NCBI RefSeq assembly: GCF_002286975.1 | Contig: NZ_NSKB01000002.1 | Location: 558,001-622,000 of the forward strand | DNA length: 64,000 nt | Source: Halomonas salipaludis | Lineage (GTDB): Bacteria > Pseudomonadota > Gammaproteobacteria > Pseudomonadales > Halomonadaceae | Direction of reading: 5' to 3' | Shown: positions 1-8,371 of the stretch, in pieces | Numbering within the stretch: position 1 is the stretch's first letter | Layout: the number at the start of each line of letters is the position of its first letter | The notes under the pieces: model-generated | The model's database searches: none | What the model saw: only the letters and a program-made list of their open reading frames with translations | Told to the model about the DNA's origin: nothing | Translations under genes and position numbers: made by a program

Positions 1-38
1 AGGGGAATCCCCTTGCCTTTTTTATTATGTGGCGATAC

Positions 39-659
39 TCAGGCAGCCAGGGCGACGTCGAGGTCGCTGGTGCTGGCTACGCCGGTAGTAGAGACATCTC
101 CTGCCAGGCCAGCCAGCTCAAGATCGGCGAAGGTAGAGTTCACCGACAGGCTGTAGTCATCGAGGATGTCGTTGATGACCCCCTCAAGAGCCGTGGTGTC
201 ACCTCCCATCAGGCCCCATACCACTTCATGGACGATGTTGTCTTGGCCTTCGCTCTGCTCGCCGAACAGGTCGAGACCGCTGAGGTCGAGGTAGGTTTCA
301 TCCAGTGCGAAGTTGCCATCACCGGTTGACTGCCAATCCTCCAAGTCGGCGCCAAACGCCAGCGAGTCCAGCGAGCCATACAAGATGTGCCAATTCGAGG
401 GCCAGCCATCAAACAGCGTATAAGTGAGGTCGTTACCATCCGCCGCGCCGGCAATAAACGAGAAATCCTCGATATCGCCAAGCTCGGAGGTAACAGCGTA
501 CTCGGTGCCGAATAACGGTCCTGGGAACCCCTGAGTGCTATTGAAGCTACTGTTATACTCGTGACCGTCCTGAGCATAGAAGTCGCTAAAGTCGTTGAAG
601 AAATCCGCCAGCGTGCTGGAAGCAGTAAGGTTACCGCCATACTCTACAAAGAAGGACAT
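39..659 (-). CDS. hasA: Hemophore HasA, secreted heme-binding protein
   Basis: A 206-residue protein of the HasA family, which is secreted, takes heme from host or environmental hemoproteins and hands it to the outer-membrane receptor HasR. Conserved HasA stretches are visible: NDLTYTLF around residues 76-83 and ILDDYSLSVNSTF near residue 165. The expected heme ligands can be placed at His33 (in GHEYN) and Tyr80, with the Tyr-supporting His91 nearby. There is no N-terminal Sec signal; HasA proteins leave by a type I secretion system through a C-terminal signal, consistent with the Ala/Leu-rich end. The secretion genes are not in the window. The start has a GGAGA ribosome site about 8 bases upstream. 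It lies directly downstream of hasR on the same strand, so it may be co-transcribed or separately promoted. Length matches the family. Confidence 0.95.
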   Translation of the reverse strand: MSFFVEYGGNLTASSTLADFFNDFSDFYAQDGHEYNSSFNSTQGFPGPLFGTEYAVTSELGDIEDFSFIAGAADGNDLTYTLFDGWPSNWHILYGSLDSLAFGADLEDWQSTGDGNFALDETYLDLSGLDLFGEQSEGQDNIVHEVVWGLMGGDTTALEGVINDILDDYSLSVNSTFADLELAGLAGDVSTTGVASTSDLDVALAA

Positions 660-710
660 GCTTACATCTCCTATATTGCCTAGTTGAATGGAGCAGCAAC
701 GTGCTCCGCT

Positions 711-742
711 ATTCTGACCACCGGCGAGCCGGCGGTCGGAAT
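711..742 (-). promoter_or_regulatory. Strong hairpin between hasR and hasA
   Basis: Just after the hasR stop the sequence folds into a stem of about ten pairs (GACCGCCGGC against GCCGGTGGTC, one G-T wobble) with a very short loop, extended by ATTC/GAAT arms. It is not followed by a T run on the hasR strand, so it does not look like a simple intrinsic terminator. It may stabilise the hasR transcript end or set different levels of hasR and hasA; that role is inference. Confidence 0.45.
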
Positions 743-759
743 TCTGGTATTTATCTCCA

Positions 760-3453
760 TCAGAAGCGGTACTCGGCCCCTGCTATCACCGTACGTCCCG
801 GCGAGGCACTCATGACTTGAACATCCCCCATGGGAATGCCGTAGGCTTCGTCACGCAGGTTATCCACGGTCAGATTGAGTCGTAGATTCTCCGTCGGGGT
901 ATAAACGGCATAGAAGTCGGTGACGTTATAAGGCTGAATGGTCCCGTCACGGGTAGAGCGATAGACTCCTTCTTCCGATTGCAGCTGCTTGTGTCCCGAC
1001 GAGTAGCGATGGCGCAGGCCGACATCCAGACGCTGATCAAGAGCTCGAGTACCCAACTGCAGTGTATAGACCTGCCGCGGAGGTTTGGGGTAATACCATA
1101 GCCCCACATTTGAACAGTTTCGGGTTTCACAGTAAGTGACCCCACCGAGAATGTCTGTCTGATACCTTAAATTGGACCTCATATCGGTATCGGTATAGCT
1201 GGCTCGACCATAAACCGTGCCAGTATCGTAAGAGAGGTCGATCTCGAATCCTTCGCTGGTGACCGGAGAGGTATTGACGAAGCCCTGGGTTTGCAGTGGC
1301 AAAAGAGCCCCCGCTCCAGGGGCGCGTACCTGCGCCATACCCATCCAGTTCTTGGTATAGGCAGTGAAGTAGCTAAGCTTGGCGCGGAAGCGGTCACCGT
1401 CAAACAGAAAATCGTCGAAGGTCAGGTTGCTACCCACCTCCCAGGTCTCCGAGCGCTCCGGCTCGAGATAGGGATTGGGAAAGATCAGGGTCGGGTCATT
1501 GACATAGCGATGGTCGCCACCCACTAGGGTCTGGGTGATCGTCGGTGGCCGCCAGCCCTTGCCCCAATTGGCATACAGCTGCCATGACTGGAAGGGCTTG
1601 ACCGCTACGCCTAGGTTGGGGGAGACAGCTTCATCCTTGTGGTCGGCTTCAATCGTGTAATAGCCCCTTCCACTGCCGTAAGGGGTATAATATTCCGTCT
1701 CGCCCTTCAGGCGGTATTGGTCGTAGCGCACCCCGGCCTGCAGGGTGAGCCAGTCGTTATGGTCGAACTGCAGGGCACTAAATGCGCTGCCGAGCCAGCG
1801 CTCCCCATCGGGGTTCATGCGTTCCAAGCCCCCGGTATAATCTCTATTGGTCTCTCGCGTCCCGCTGGCACTGGGCGAGGTCTCATCTTTGCTAATATCA
1901 AAACCGTAATTCCAGGCCACGTCGAAGCCGGGGATGGTAAAGCGGGCGTTGTTCTCCGCAGTCAGCCCATAGGTTTCGGTGCGGGTACGCGAGTTGAAAC
2001 CTCCGGGCAAGTGCGGAAGTGCGGCATCCGGCACATCTTCGTCTTCGTAACGGTCAGGAATCTCCTGATCGTTACGGGTATCGACATAGTAAAATCTGGT
2101 ATCCAGTGCTAGCCAATCACTATCGGGGCGCCACTCATGACCGATGGAGAAGGTGCTGGTCTCGACCTTATTGCTGGTAGGGAAAATGTCAGCATCTGGG
2201 TGGCTATAGCCGAGGCTAGACGACGCCGTATCGAACTCAAATTCGCTACGCAGCGCGCTTAAACTTAGGTGCTGGGTGTCGGTAAGACGGAAGCCCCCCT
2301 TGAGCAAGCCACTGCGCCGTTCTTGGCGTGTGATAGCCACGAGATCCCCTTCGTTTTCGTAGCCTATGTTGGTAGGGTTGCTATAGCTGTAATTCGTTCG
2401 TCCATACTGCCCGCGGCTACCTGCCCTGAATTCCCCCTTGCGCATCTGGCTGTAGCCGGCCAGTAACTCGACGTCATTTCCCGTCCTGAGCGCGGCGACC
2501 ACACTGCCATCATAGTCGTTGCCCTGGCTGTACTTGCCTAGCCCGGTGGAACCGCGCAGCCTCACCCCTCGCTCTTCACCCTCGGCGATAATGTCATCGA
2601 CGCCCACGGTACGGAAATTGGCACTGCCACCGATCGTGCCGCCACTGCCCAAGGACGCAGATGGCCCCTTTTCGATGATGACATCGCTGATAAACTCGGG
2701 ATCGATAAAGGCTTCACCGTTGCGCTGTTGGTGACCACTGATCGCATAGTTCTGCCTCGCACCGTCGACCATCATATTGACCCGGCCAAAGTCCTGCATG
2801 CCGCGAATATTGAGCGCCAGGCCCGGCGTCTGATAATTCATCGAAGCATTGACCCCCGGCGTCTCCTGGAGGATTTCCGCGATATGCCGGGGAGGGTGTC
2901 TGTCGATCTGTTCGCGGCTGATCACGCTTACCGAGCGCGGTTCCTGATAGACCCAGTCGTCGCCAAGGCGGTCGGCCTCAACCGTCAAGGTACTGAACGC
3001 CACTTGGTCGCTGGTGCTGGTCATCGTCGCCGGCTGCGGCTCGACGATTTCCGCGGTACGCTGGTTGCGGTACTCGATGTCCAGCCCGGTGCCACTCAGC
3101 AGGTGTCTTAGCGCCTCATCGGCGGTCATCTCGCCGCTGATGGCCGGCGCCGTGGCATCGATGGCGCGGGCATCCGGACGCAGCACCGAGATATTGGTGA
3201 TGGCAGTGAACTCGCCGAGTGAGTAGAGCAACGACTGCTCGGGCAAGTCGAAGCGGTAGCGCTGCTGGGCGAGCGGCTGGTTGTCCACTTGCCCCGCGGG
3301 CATGACGTTTTGATCCGCTTGCCCATGGGCCTCGCGCAACCCGACGAGTGCCACGAAAATCGCCAGCATCGCGACGATGCCGACCGCCTCGGCGATCTTG
3401 CGATAGACCCCCTTCCCCACACCGGGCAGCCTCCCTCGCTGTTCATGCTGCAT
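760..3453 (-). CDS. hasR: TonB-dependent heme/hemophore receptor HasR with signalling (STN) domain
   Basis: An 897-residue outer-membrane receptor. An N-terminal membrane or signal segment is followed at about residues 65-140 by an STN domain (RYRFDLPEQSLLYSLGEF), the periplasmic domain by which transducing receptors talk to a FecR-type anti-sigma factor. The plug domain follows (SVSVISREQIDRHP, then NIRGMQDFGRVNMMVDG), then the beta-barrel with the final YRF typical of outer-membrane proteins. The barrel contains FRAP/NPNL-like receptor signatures (NPYLEPERSETWEVG). With hasA directly downstream and heme oxygenase, anti-sigma and sigma genes upstream, the substrate is heme or the HasA-heme complex. 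A GGAGGGGG ribosome site precedes the ATG. Together with the sigma pair it should form a surface-signalling loop that induces the locus when heme is present. Confidence 0.93.
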   Translation of the reverse strand: MQHEQRGRLPGVGKGVYRKIAEAVGIVAMLAIFVALVGLREAHGQADQNVMPAGQVDNQPLAQQRYRFDLPEQSLLYSLGEFTAITNISVLRPDARAIDATAPAISGEMTADEALRHLLSGTGLDIEYRNQRTAEIVEPQPATMTSTSDQVAFSTLTVEADRLGDDWVYQEPRSVSVISREQIDRHPPRHIAEILQETPGVNASMNYQTPGLALNIRGMQDFGRVNMMVDGARQNYAISGHQQRNGEAFIDPEFISDVIIEKGPSASLGSGGTIGGSANFRTVGVDDIIAEGEERGVRLRGSTGLGKYSQGNDYDGSVVAALRTGNDVELLAGYSQMRKGEFRAGSRGQYGRTNYSYSNPTNIGYENEGDLVAITRQERRSGLLKGGFRLTDTQHLSLSALRSEFEFDTASSSLGYSHPDADIFPTSNKVETSTFSIGHEWRPDSDWLALDTRFYYVDTRNDQEIPDRYEDEDVPDAALPHLPGGFNSRTRTETYGLTAENNARFTIPGFDVAWNYGFDISKDETSPSASGTRETNRDYTGGLERMNPDGERWLGSAFSALQFDHNDWLTLQAGVRYDQYRLKGETEYYTPYGSGRGYYTIEADHKDEAVSPNLGVAVKPFQSWQLYANWGKGWRPPTITQTLVGGDHRYVNDPTLIFPNPYLEPERSETWEVGSNLTFDDFLFDGDRFRAKLSYFTAYTKNWMGMAQVRAPGAGALLPLQTQGFVNTSPVTSEGFEIDLSYDTGTVYGRASYTDTDMRSNLRYQTDILGGVTYCETRNCSNVGLWYYPKPPRQVYTLQLGTRALDQRLDVGLRHRYSSGHKQLQSEEGVYRSTRDGTIQPYNVTDFYAVYTPTENLRLNLTVDNLRDEAYGIPMGDVQVMSASPGRTVIAGAEYRF

Positions 3454-3483
3454 GTGAATTCCCCCTCCGCACTGTAATTCATT

Positions 3484-3504
3484 GAATGATTGTGCTTCTC
3501 ATTC
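3484..3504 (-). promoter_or_regulatory. Dyad upstream of hasR, possible Fur site
   Basis: Between hasR and the divergent Nudix gene there is a perfect inverted repeat GAATGA-N9-TCATTC. Read toward hasR it contains AATGAGAA, a common half of Fur boxes, but the full 19-base Fur consensus is only loosely met. Iron control of hasR is expected for this family, so this is a reasonable candidate operator and no more. Confidence 0.35.
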
Positions 3505-3645
3505 AAATAACGTTCGAGACAGAGGAGTTCCTCAATGATTCGAGCAAGAATGGTTGAAATAGCAGCGCAGCAGAGATCGTGTCAGCGTTACGCTAGGGTG
3601 GCAGGATTAGGGCTCGGGGTGGCTCGAGCATCAACGGAGGGCAGT

Positions 3646-4050
3646 GTGCCGAGAACGATACAAGCCGCTTGCGCGGTCATTCAGCGCGAGGATGGCGCCA
3701 TCCTGATGGTCAAGCGCCTTAATCCGCCCGAAGCGGGCTTATGGTCCGTACCCGGCGGCAAGGTCGAGCCTGGGGAAAGCTTGCCTGACGCCGCCGCCCG
3801 CGAGGCGTTCGAGGAGACGGGCTTGCGCGTCGAGGTTGGCCAGCGGCTGTGGACGGCACAGCTGGCCTGGGATGATGACATCGTTTACGAACTGCATGAC
3901 TTCGCCGCTAGCCCCATCGGCGGTGTGCTGCAAGCCGGTGATGACGCCGCCGAGGTGCGCTGGGTGCCTGCCGATCAGATAAGCAGCATGCCGCTGGTCG
4001 CAGCACTGCTCGAGCACCTACGCGCTGCGGGGTTGGCTCCCCGGCGCTAG
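3646..4050 (+). CDS. Nudix hydrolase (NUDIX phosphohydrolase)
   Basis: A 134-residue Nudix protein, a pyrophosphohydrolase acting on a nucleoside-diphosphate-linked substrate that cannot be named from sequence. The full Nudix box is present (GKVEPGESLPDAAAREAFEE, then TG), with the catalytic REAFEE glutamates. I start it at GTG 3646 because GGAGG lies five bases before it and the family's first strand (TIQAACAVIQ) begins immediately after; an ATG 37 codons upstream would add a poorly conserved extension. It is transcribed opposite to the heme genes on both sides and interrupts the has cluster, so it is probably a passenger rather than part of heme use. Confidence 0.85.
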   Translation: MPRTIQAACAVIQREDGAILMVKRLNPPEAGLWSVPGGKVEPGESLPDAAAREAFEETGLRVEVGQRLWTAQLAWDDDIVYELHDFAASPIGGVLQAGDDAAEVRWVPADQISSMPLVAALLEHLRAAGLAPRR

Positions 4051-4089
4051 GCACATCGTTACCTCGATTCGCCCTTGGCAATTGACACC

Positions 4090-4698
4090 TCAACGAACCA
4101 GCGAACGCGCCTGCGCTTCGACATAGGCGAAAGCCTCCTTGGCCCCAGCGACCGCCTGGGCGATGTCTGCCTCGCTTAGCGCTATCGCATCCAGCTGCTG
4201 GGTGAAGTGTCGCCAGTGCAGGCCGCGGCCGTCGTCGCTGGGCGCCAGGTGGCGCGCCCCGTAGCTGGCAGATAGCCCCAGCTCGGCGGCGCGCTTGAAC
4301 AGAAAGGCCGCCCCCAGATTGGAGCCCTCGTTAACATACAGCCAGCCCAGCAGATGGGACGCCGCCTCACTAAGCAGCGCCCCGGTCGGCTTGGTCTCTG
4401 CCTGCTGTTCAACCTCGACGCCCAAGTCCTGACAGTCGCGGACCACTGCAGCGTATCGGCAACGTAGGGTCAGGTCAGAGATCCAGTCGGCTAAGCGTGG
4501 ATCGCGGTAGCAGGGCAAGCCACGCTGCTGAAAGCCATATTGGACCCTCAAGAAGCGGGCATAGCCTTCCAGGTCGTCGAAAGGACGCAACGCCATGATC
4601 GCGTGATCGACCCGCTCATGCTGCTCTCGGGTGGCATGCTTGAGACGCTTGCTGAGCGACTGAACGGTGGTCTGCTCCGGCGGAGTCACTGTTTCCAT
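4090..4698 (-). CDS. hemO: Biliverdin-producing heme oxygenase (HemO/PigA type)
   Basis: A 202-residue cytoplasmic heme oxygenase that opens imported heme to biliverdin, CO and iron. The proximal-histidine helix is seen near the N terminus (HATREQHERVDHAI), and the glycine-containing distal helix as LGWLYVNEGSNLGAAFLFK around residues 117-135, which is the pattern of bacterial HemO/PigA enzymes. The gene sits ten bases after the anti-sigma gene and on the same strand as hasR and hasA, so it probably belongs to the same regulon and supplies the last step of heme-iron use. The electron donor is not encoded nearby. The start has a GAGG element about six bases upstream. The regiospecificity of ring cleavage cannot be told from sequence by eye. 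Confidence 0.88.
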   Translation of the reverse strand: METVTPPEQTTVQSLSKRLKHATREQHERVDHAIMALRPFDDLEGYARFLRVQYGFQQRGLPCYRDPRLADWISDLTLRCRYAAVVRDCQDLGVEVEQQAETKPTGALLSEAASHLLGWLYVNEGSNLGAAFLFKRAAELGLSASYGARHLAPSDDGRGLHWRHFTQQLDAIALSEADIAQAVAGAKEAFAYVEAQARSLVR

Positions 4699-4708
4699 GG
4701 AAGCCTCG

Positions 4709-5737
4709 TCATAGGGAAGGGACCTCTTGGTGGGAGGGATGATTAGAGGGATGCGTCGGAGACGCCAGCCAGGTAACCCCTGGCAGCCGCCTGACGGTTA
4801 TCCCCAGGCTGGTTTCCAGGGCGTCGAGAATGGCGTCGGGATCATTGGCGGGAAAACTGCCGGAAAGCCGATACGCCCCCGCCTCATCGCCACTGACCAC
4901 CACCCGCCCCGGCAGCATGCGCTCGAGCTGCACGGCCACCTCGCCGAGCGCGGTCTGATCGAACAGCAGCTGGCCGCGGGTCCAGGCCAGCCGGCCCCAG
5001 GCATCGATCTCGCTGGGCATCCCAAGCGCTGAGCCAGCGTGAAGCTCGATCGTCTGATTGGCACCCAGTACCACCTGTTCGGCGTTCTCGGCACCCTGGC
5101 CATGGGAGACGGCGACACGCCCCTCCTCCACGGTGACACGGACATCACCGGCGCGACGCTCTACGGCAAAGCGCGTGCCCAAGACCTGGGTTCTCGCCTC
5201 ACCGGCCAATACCGAGAAGGATCGCGTCGGCTCATGGGTCACATCCACCCACAGCCGGCCTCGGCGCAGCGTCAGCTGCCGTCCGCCATCCGTCATCTCG
5301 ATATCCACGGCGCTATCGGCATCGAGAAACAGCCGAGTGCCATCTTCCAGCGTCACCTGCTGGCTATGCCCCGGAGCCGTGGCCAAGTCCGCCATCCATC
5401 TGTCGAACAGTCCGGGATCGCGCCACGCGCCGAAGCCGAGCAGTAGCGTCAGCAGCAGGCACGCTGCCGCCGCCCAGGGCCAGGATTGATGCGACGAGGC
5501 CGGGCGGGCACTCGCTTCGCGCTCGGCGAGTAACCTGGCCGGCGCTTCCACTGCTTGCCATAGTCGCTCCGCCTCTGCGTAGGCCTCGGCATGTCGCTCG
5601 CTCCGCGCCAGCCACGCCTCGAAAGCACGCCGATCCGCCTCGTTGGCAGAGGGGTCTCTCAGGCGCAGAAACCAGGCCATGGCTTCATCGTCGAGCGTCT
5701 CCTGTGAAGGTAACGCCACCTTGGAACATCTCCTCAT
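4709..5737 (-). CDS. FecR-family anti-sigma factor (HasS-like)
   Basis: About 342 residues. The N-terminal cytoplasmic domain has the DUF4880-type sigma-binding pattern (DEAMAWFLRLRDP, then FEAWLARSERHAEAYAEAERLW). A single membrane segment lies near residues 90-110 (WPWAAAACLLLTLLLGFG), followed by the periplasmic FecR domain (VTLEDGTRLFLDADSAVDIE) and a C-terminal STN-like part that would contact the receptor. It probably holds the neighbouring sigma factor inactive until HasR loaded with heme signals, as HasS does in the Serratia system. It lies 67 bases downstream of the sigma gene and ten bases before hemO. I use ATG 5737; an in-frame GTG is one codon upstream. Confidence 0.9.
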   Translation of the reverse strand: MRRCSKVALPSQETLDDEAMAWFLRLRDPSANEADRRAFEAWLARSERHAEAYAEAERLWQAVEAPARLLAEREASARPASSHQSWPWAAAACLLLTLLLGFGAWRDPGLFDRWMADLATAPGHSQQVTLEDGTRLFLDADSAVDIEMTDGGRQLTLRRGRLWVDVTHEPTRSFSVLAGEARTQVLGTRFAVERRAGDVRVTVEEGRVAVSHGQGAENAEQVVLGANQTIELHAGSALGMPSEIDAWGRLAWTRGQLLFDQTALGEVAVQLERMLPGRVVVSGDEAGAYRLSGSFPANDPDAILDALETSLGITVRRLPGVTWLASPTHPSNHPSHQEVPSL

Positions 5738-5804
5738 CACACCATCATCACTGTTTCGGCACTTGTGGTTGTCTTTCTAGTAACGTGCCAGCTAGCGGAT
5801 TCCC

Positions 5805-6311
5805 TCATTCTTGATCATGCCGACGTTGCCACTGGCGACATGCCCGCATCGCCCGCATCATCTCCTTCTCCACGGTGCTCACCGAAACCCCCAACCGCTC
5901 GGCAATGGCGGCATAGGTCTCGCCCTCGACGCGGTTGAGCAGAAAAATGCGCCGCGTGCGCGCCGGCAGTGCGTCCAGCTCCGCCATCAGGTAACCCCAG
6001 CGCTCCAACGTGGCAGCGATCGCCTCGGGACTGGGATGCGCGTCATCCTGCTCTTCTGCCTGAGCCCCCTCCTGGTGACGCTGGCGTACCTTCTGGGCGC
6101 GCAGATGGTCGAGCGCCAGATTGTGCGCGGTACGGTAGAGCAGCCCCACGGAATCATCTTCCCTTGGCTGGCGATGCCACAGCTTGACGAAGGTATCCTG
6201 GGCCAGGTCTTCGGCTTCGGCCTCGTTGTCGACGATACGGCTGATCCTCTGGACCAACCGCGGGCGTTCCCCGAGAAACATCTTCAACAGTGAGCGTGGT
6301 GAGGTGGGCAT
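5805..6311 (-). CDS. ECF RNA polymerase sigma factor, FecI/HasI type
   Basis: A 168-residue sigma-70 of the extracytoplasmic-function group. Region 2 is visible around residues 25-70 (NEAEAEDLAQDTFVKLW) and region 4 around 115-160 (LPARTRRIFLLNRVEGETYA, then an SVSTVEKEM recognition helix). Paired with the FecR-type protein downstream and an STN-bearing heme receptor, it is most likely the HasI equivalent that directs polymerase to hasR and perhaps to the rest of the cluster. It is the first gene of the minus-strand run and has a Fur-like site upstream, fitting iron control of the sigma gene and heme control of its targets. Confidence 0.9.
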   Translation of the reverse strand: MPTSPRSLLKMFLGERPRLVQRISRIVDNEAEAEDLAQDTFVKLWHRQPREDDSVGLLYRTAHNLALDHLRAQKVRQRHQEGAQAEEQDDAHPSPEAIAATLERWGYLMAELDALPARTRRIFLLNRVEGETYAAIAERLGVSVSTVEKEMMRAMRACRQWQRRHDQE

Positions 6312-6362
6312 AGGGCAGGCAAGCGTCGCGTAGCGATGACATCAGTAGCGCTACATCATGAA

Positions 6363-6381
6363 ACAAACGAGACGCATTATC
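6363..6381 (-). promoter_or_regulatory. Candidate Fur box upstream of the has sigma gene
   Basis: Read toward the sigma gene the sequence is GATAATGCGTCTCGTTTGT, which matches the 19-base Fur consensus at about 11 positions, including the whole first seven bases. It lies some 50 bases before the sigma start, in the gap shared with divergent ogt. Iron repression of sigma/anti-sigma genes is usual for this class of system. Confidence 0.5.
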
Positions 6382-6469
6382 AAAAAAGAGTCGTTACGCC
6401 ACCGTGGACCTGCTGGCGTTGCTCATGCAACATCCATGGGTAACTGCCCGCATTTCGCAGAGGATGCCC

Positions 6470-6982
6470 ATGCCGCTTGCCGATACTTCCCTGACCGGTT
6501 TCATGGTGGATTACTACTGCCCCCCTTGTGCCGATGCCCTGGGCCTGATCCGACTCCGCGCCAACGACGCTGGGCTCACCGAGGTGGCGTTCGTTGCCAA
6601 CCAAGACGATGCGCCCCAGCCAAGCACACTGACGGCACAGGCCAAGGAGCAGCTCGAGGAGTACTTCGCCGGTACCCGCCGGGCCTTCGACCTACCGCTG
6701 GCGCCGCGGGGCACCGACTTCCAGCGTCGGGTCTGGGAGGCGCTTGCCGGCATCCCCTTCGGCGAAACCCGCTGCTACGCCGAGATCGCCGAACAGCTGC
6801 GCTGCAAAGGCGGCCAGCGTGCCGTAGGCGCGGCCAACGGCAAGAACCCGATTGCCATCGTGGTGCCCTGCCACCGGGTGATCGGCAGTGACGGGCGGCT
6901 GACCGGCTACGCCGGCGGACTTGGCCGCAAACAGTGGCTGCTGGCCCACGAGGCGGGCGAGGTGCCTCTCGGCCTGCTCTGA
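6470..6982 (+). CDS. ogt: Methylated-DNA--protein-cysteine methyltransferase
   Basis: A 170-residue suicide repair protein that transfers alkyl groups from O6-alkylguanine or O4-alkylthymine to its own cysteine. The active site [14 protein letters not shown] with the PCHRV motif lies near residues 125-138, and the DNA-binding winged helix precedes it ([20 protein letters not shown]). I choose ATG 6470 because GCAGAGG lies about seven bases upstream and the resulting length suits Ogt/AdaC-type proteins. Upstream in-frame ATGs at 6404 and 6464 would extend it without conservation. It stands alone, divergent from the heme sigma gene. Confidence 0.92.
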   Translation: MPLADTSLTGFMVDYYCPPCADALGLIRLRANDAGLTEVAFVANQDDAPQPSTLTAQAKEQLEEYFAGTRRAFDLPLAPRGTDFQRRVWEALAGIPFGETRCYAEIAEQLRCKGGQRAVGAANGKNPIAIVVPCHRVIGSDGRLTGYAGGLGRKQWLLAHEAGEVPLGLL

Positions 6983-6988
6983 CCCATC

Positions 6989-7342
6989 AGAGGGTGTTTA
7001 CAAAACAGGCGAACGAGGGCAAGGGCTAGGCCCGTTCCCGACGGGCCAACGCACTTCCCACATCCATGTGGGTCGCAAAGCAAAAATTGACGACAAATCG
7101 TCAGGATTGACGATTTGGACAGCTCTGCTGCTCGAAAAGCGAACGACAGGGATGTCGTGAGTCCAATAGCGGAGTTTACGGGGTGCCCGGCAGCGCTGCG
7201 CACCGCATCGCGACTGAAGTCGCTCCCACAAGGGAATAGTGGCAAAGCCAGTGTAGGAGCGGCTTTAGCCGCGATGGGTGGATATATTGAGTTAATTTTT
7301 AACGACGTATTATCGAGTGCAGCCCTTTTGTAGACACCCTCT
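6989..7342. mobile_element. 354-bp terminal-inverted-repeat element with internal REP-like palindromes
   Basis: Seventeen-base inverted ends (AGAGGGTGTTTACAAAA at 6989 and the complement of TTTTGTAGACACCCTCT at 7326-7342, one mismatch) bound a segment with no credible gene. It starts seven bases after the ogt stop and ends at the stop of the exporter gene. Inside are two opposite REP-like palindromes. The arrangement is that of a MITE or a gutted insertion sequence; I do not recognise the parent family. Confidence 0.5.
7207..7275. repeat. Pair of REP-like palindromes in opposite orientation
   Basis: ATCGCGACTGAAGTCGCTCC at 7207 and TGTAGGAGCGGCTTTAGCCG at 7252 are palindromic units of the same general form (GGAGCG-stem-CGCGAT) pointing toward each other. 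The first is the reverse complement of the unit that is embedded three times in recD at 18.6 kb, so the same repeat family occurs in both intergenic and coding DNA here. Confidence 0.6.
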
Positions 7343-8274
7343 CAGCGGGTCACGATCAACAGCCCCGCCAGTAGCGCCACGCCACCCACCACGAAGTTGA
7401 TCGTTAACGGCTCGCCGAGCAGCAGGGCACCGAATAGCACGCCGAATACCGGCGACAGCAGCGAGAAGACGCCCAGTTGCGAAGCCAAGTAACGCCGTAG
7501 CAGTGCGAACCAGAGCAGCAGTGCGGCAAACGATATGGCCAGGGTCTGGAAAGCCAGGCTGGCGACCGCCGCCCCACTCAGCTGAATGCGGCCCAGGTCG
7601 CCCAGCATCGCACTCAGCGGCAACAGCAGTAGCGCGGCGATGGCAAGCTGGTAGTACAACGTTTGCACCGGCGGCGCTTCGGAGAGGGAGGAGCGACGTA
7701 TCACCAGCGTGGTGGCGGCCCAGGAAAGGCCGGCCAGCAAGCCGAGGAGATCGCCGCGCAGGATATCGGCGGCATGCTCGATCTCGGTGTCGGGTGCCAT
7801 GGCAAAGACCATCCCGCCAAAGGCCAGCCCAACGCCCCACCATTGGCGCCGTTTGAGCTGCTCCCCCGGCACCAGCAGGTGCAGCCCCAGGGCTGCGAAC
7901 ACCGGTGCCGTATAGAGAAACACCGACATATGCGATGCCAGGGTGTAGGTCAGCCCCCATGCCACGAACACGAACTCTGCGCTAAACCCCAGCCCCACCA
8001 GGATGCCAGGCCCCAAGTGGGCGCGCATATCGGCAACTCGGATCCCTTGCCAATGCACCAGGGCCGCCACCAGCAATGCCGCAAAAGCAGAACGCAGGGC
8101 AACCTGCGCCAGCGGCGAGATATCCGTGGCAACTATCTTGATCGCCACCTGCTGAAAGCCCAGCGCCAAACAGAACAGCACCATCAGCATACTGGCCTGC
8201 AAATCCAGGTGGCAGCGCATCGGCGCGCAGCCCTCAATAGCCGCAGTATTACTCAACCGCTTGGTATCTTGCAT
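7342..8274 (-). CDS. DMT-superfamily exporter (EamA family)
   Basis: About 310 residues with roughly ten hydrophobic segments in two repeats, the EamA/DMT arrangement of small-metabolite exporters. The second repeat shows the usual motif region (FGALLLGEPLTINFVVGGV) near the C terminus. The substrate cannot be inferred. I start at ATG 8274 because GGGGG lies just upstream; an in-frame start about 19 codons upstream and ATG 8220 are alternatives. It is divergent from the LysR gene beginning at 8372, so that regulator probably controls it. Confidence 0.8.
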   Translation of the reverse strand: MQDTKRLSNTAAIEGCAPMRCHLDLQASMLMVLFCLALGFQQVAIKIVATDISPLAQVALRSAFAALLVAALVHWQGIRVADMRAHLGPGILVGLGFSAEFVFVAWGLTYTLASHMSVFLYTAPVFAALGLHLLVPGEQLKRRQWWGVGLAFGGMVFAMAPDTEIEHAADILRGDLLGLLAGLSWAATTLVIRRSSLSEAPPVQTLYYQLAIAALLLLPLSAMLGDLGRIQLSGAAVASLAFQTLAISFAALLLWFALLRRYLASQLGVFSLLSPVFGVLFGALLLGEPLTINFVVGGVALLAGLLIVTR

Positions 8275-8371
8275 AGCACCCCCTCGATGACAGTTAATGC
8301 TCAGTTGAGCATTTGCCATGGGAGGCACCAACCGATTAATGTGACAGCCTAGGATCAGGAAAAGTCACCCT

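Noticed and set aside
1-30. Terminator at the left edge (GGGGAATCCCC followed by T-rich sequence)
   Set aside because: The stem leaves almost no loop and the flanking gene is outside the window, so direction and function cannot be judged.
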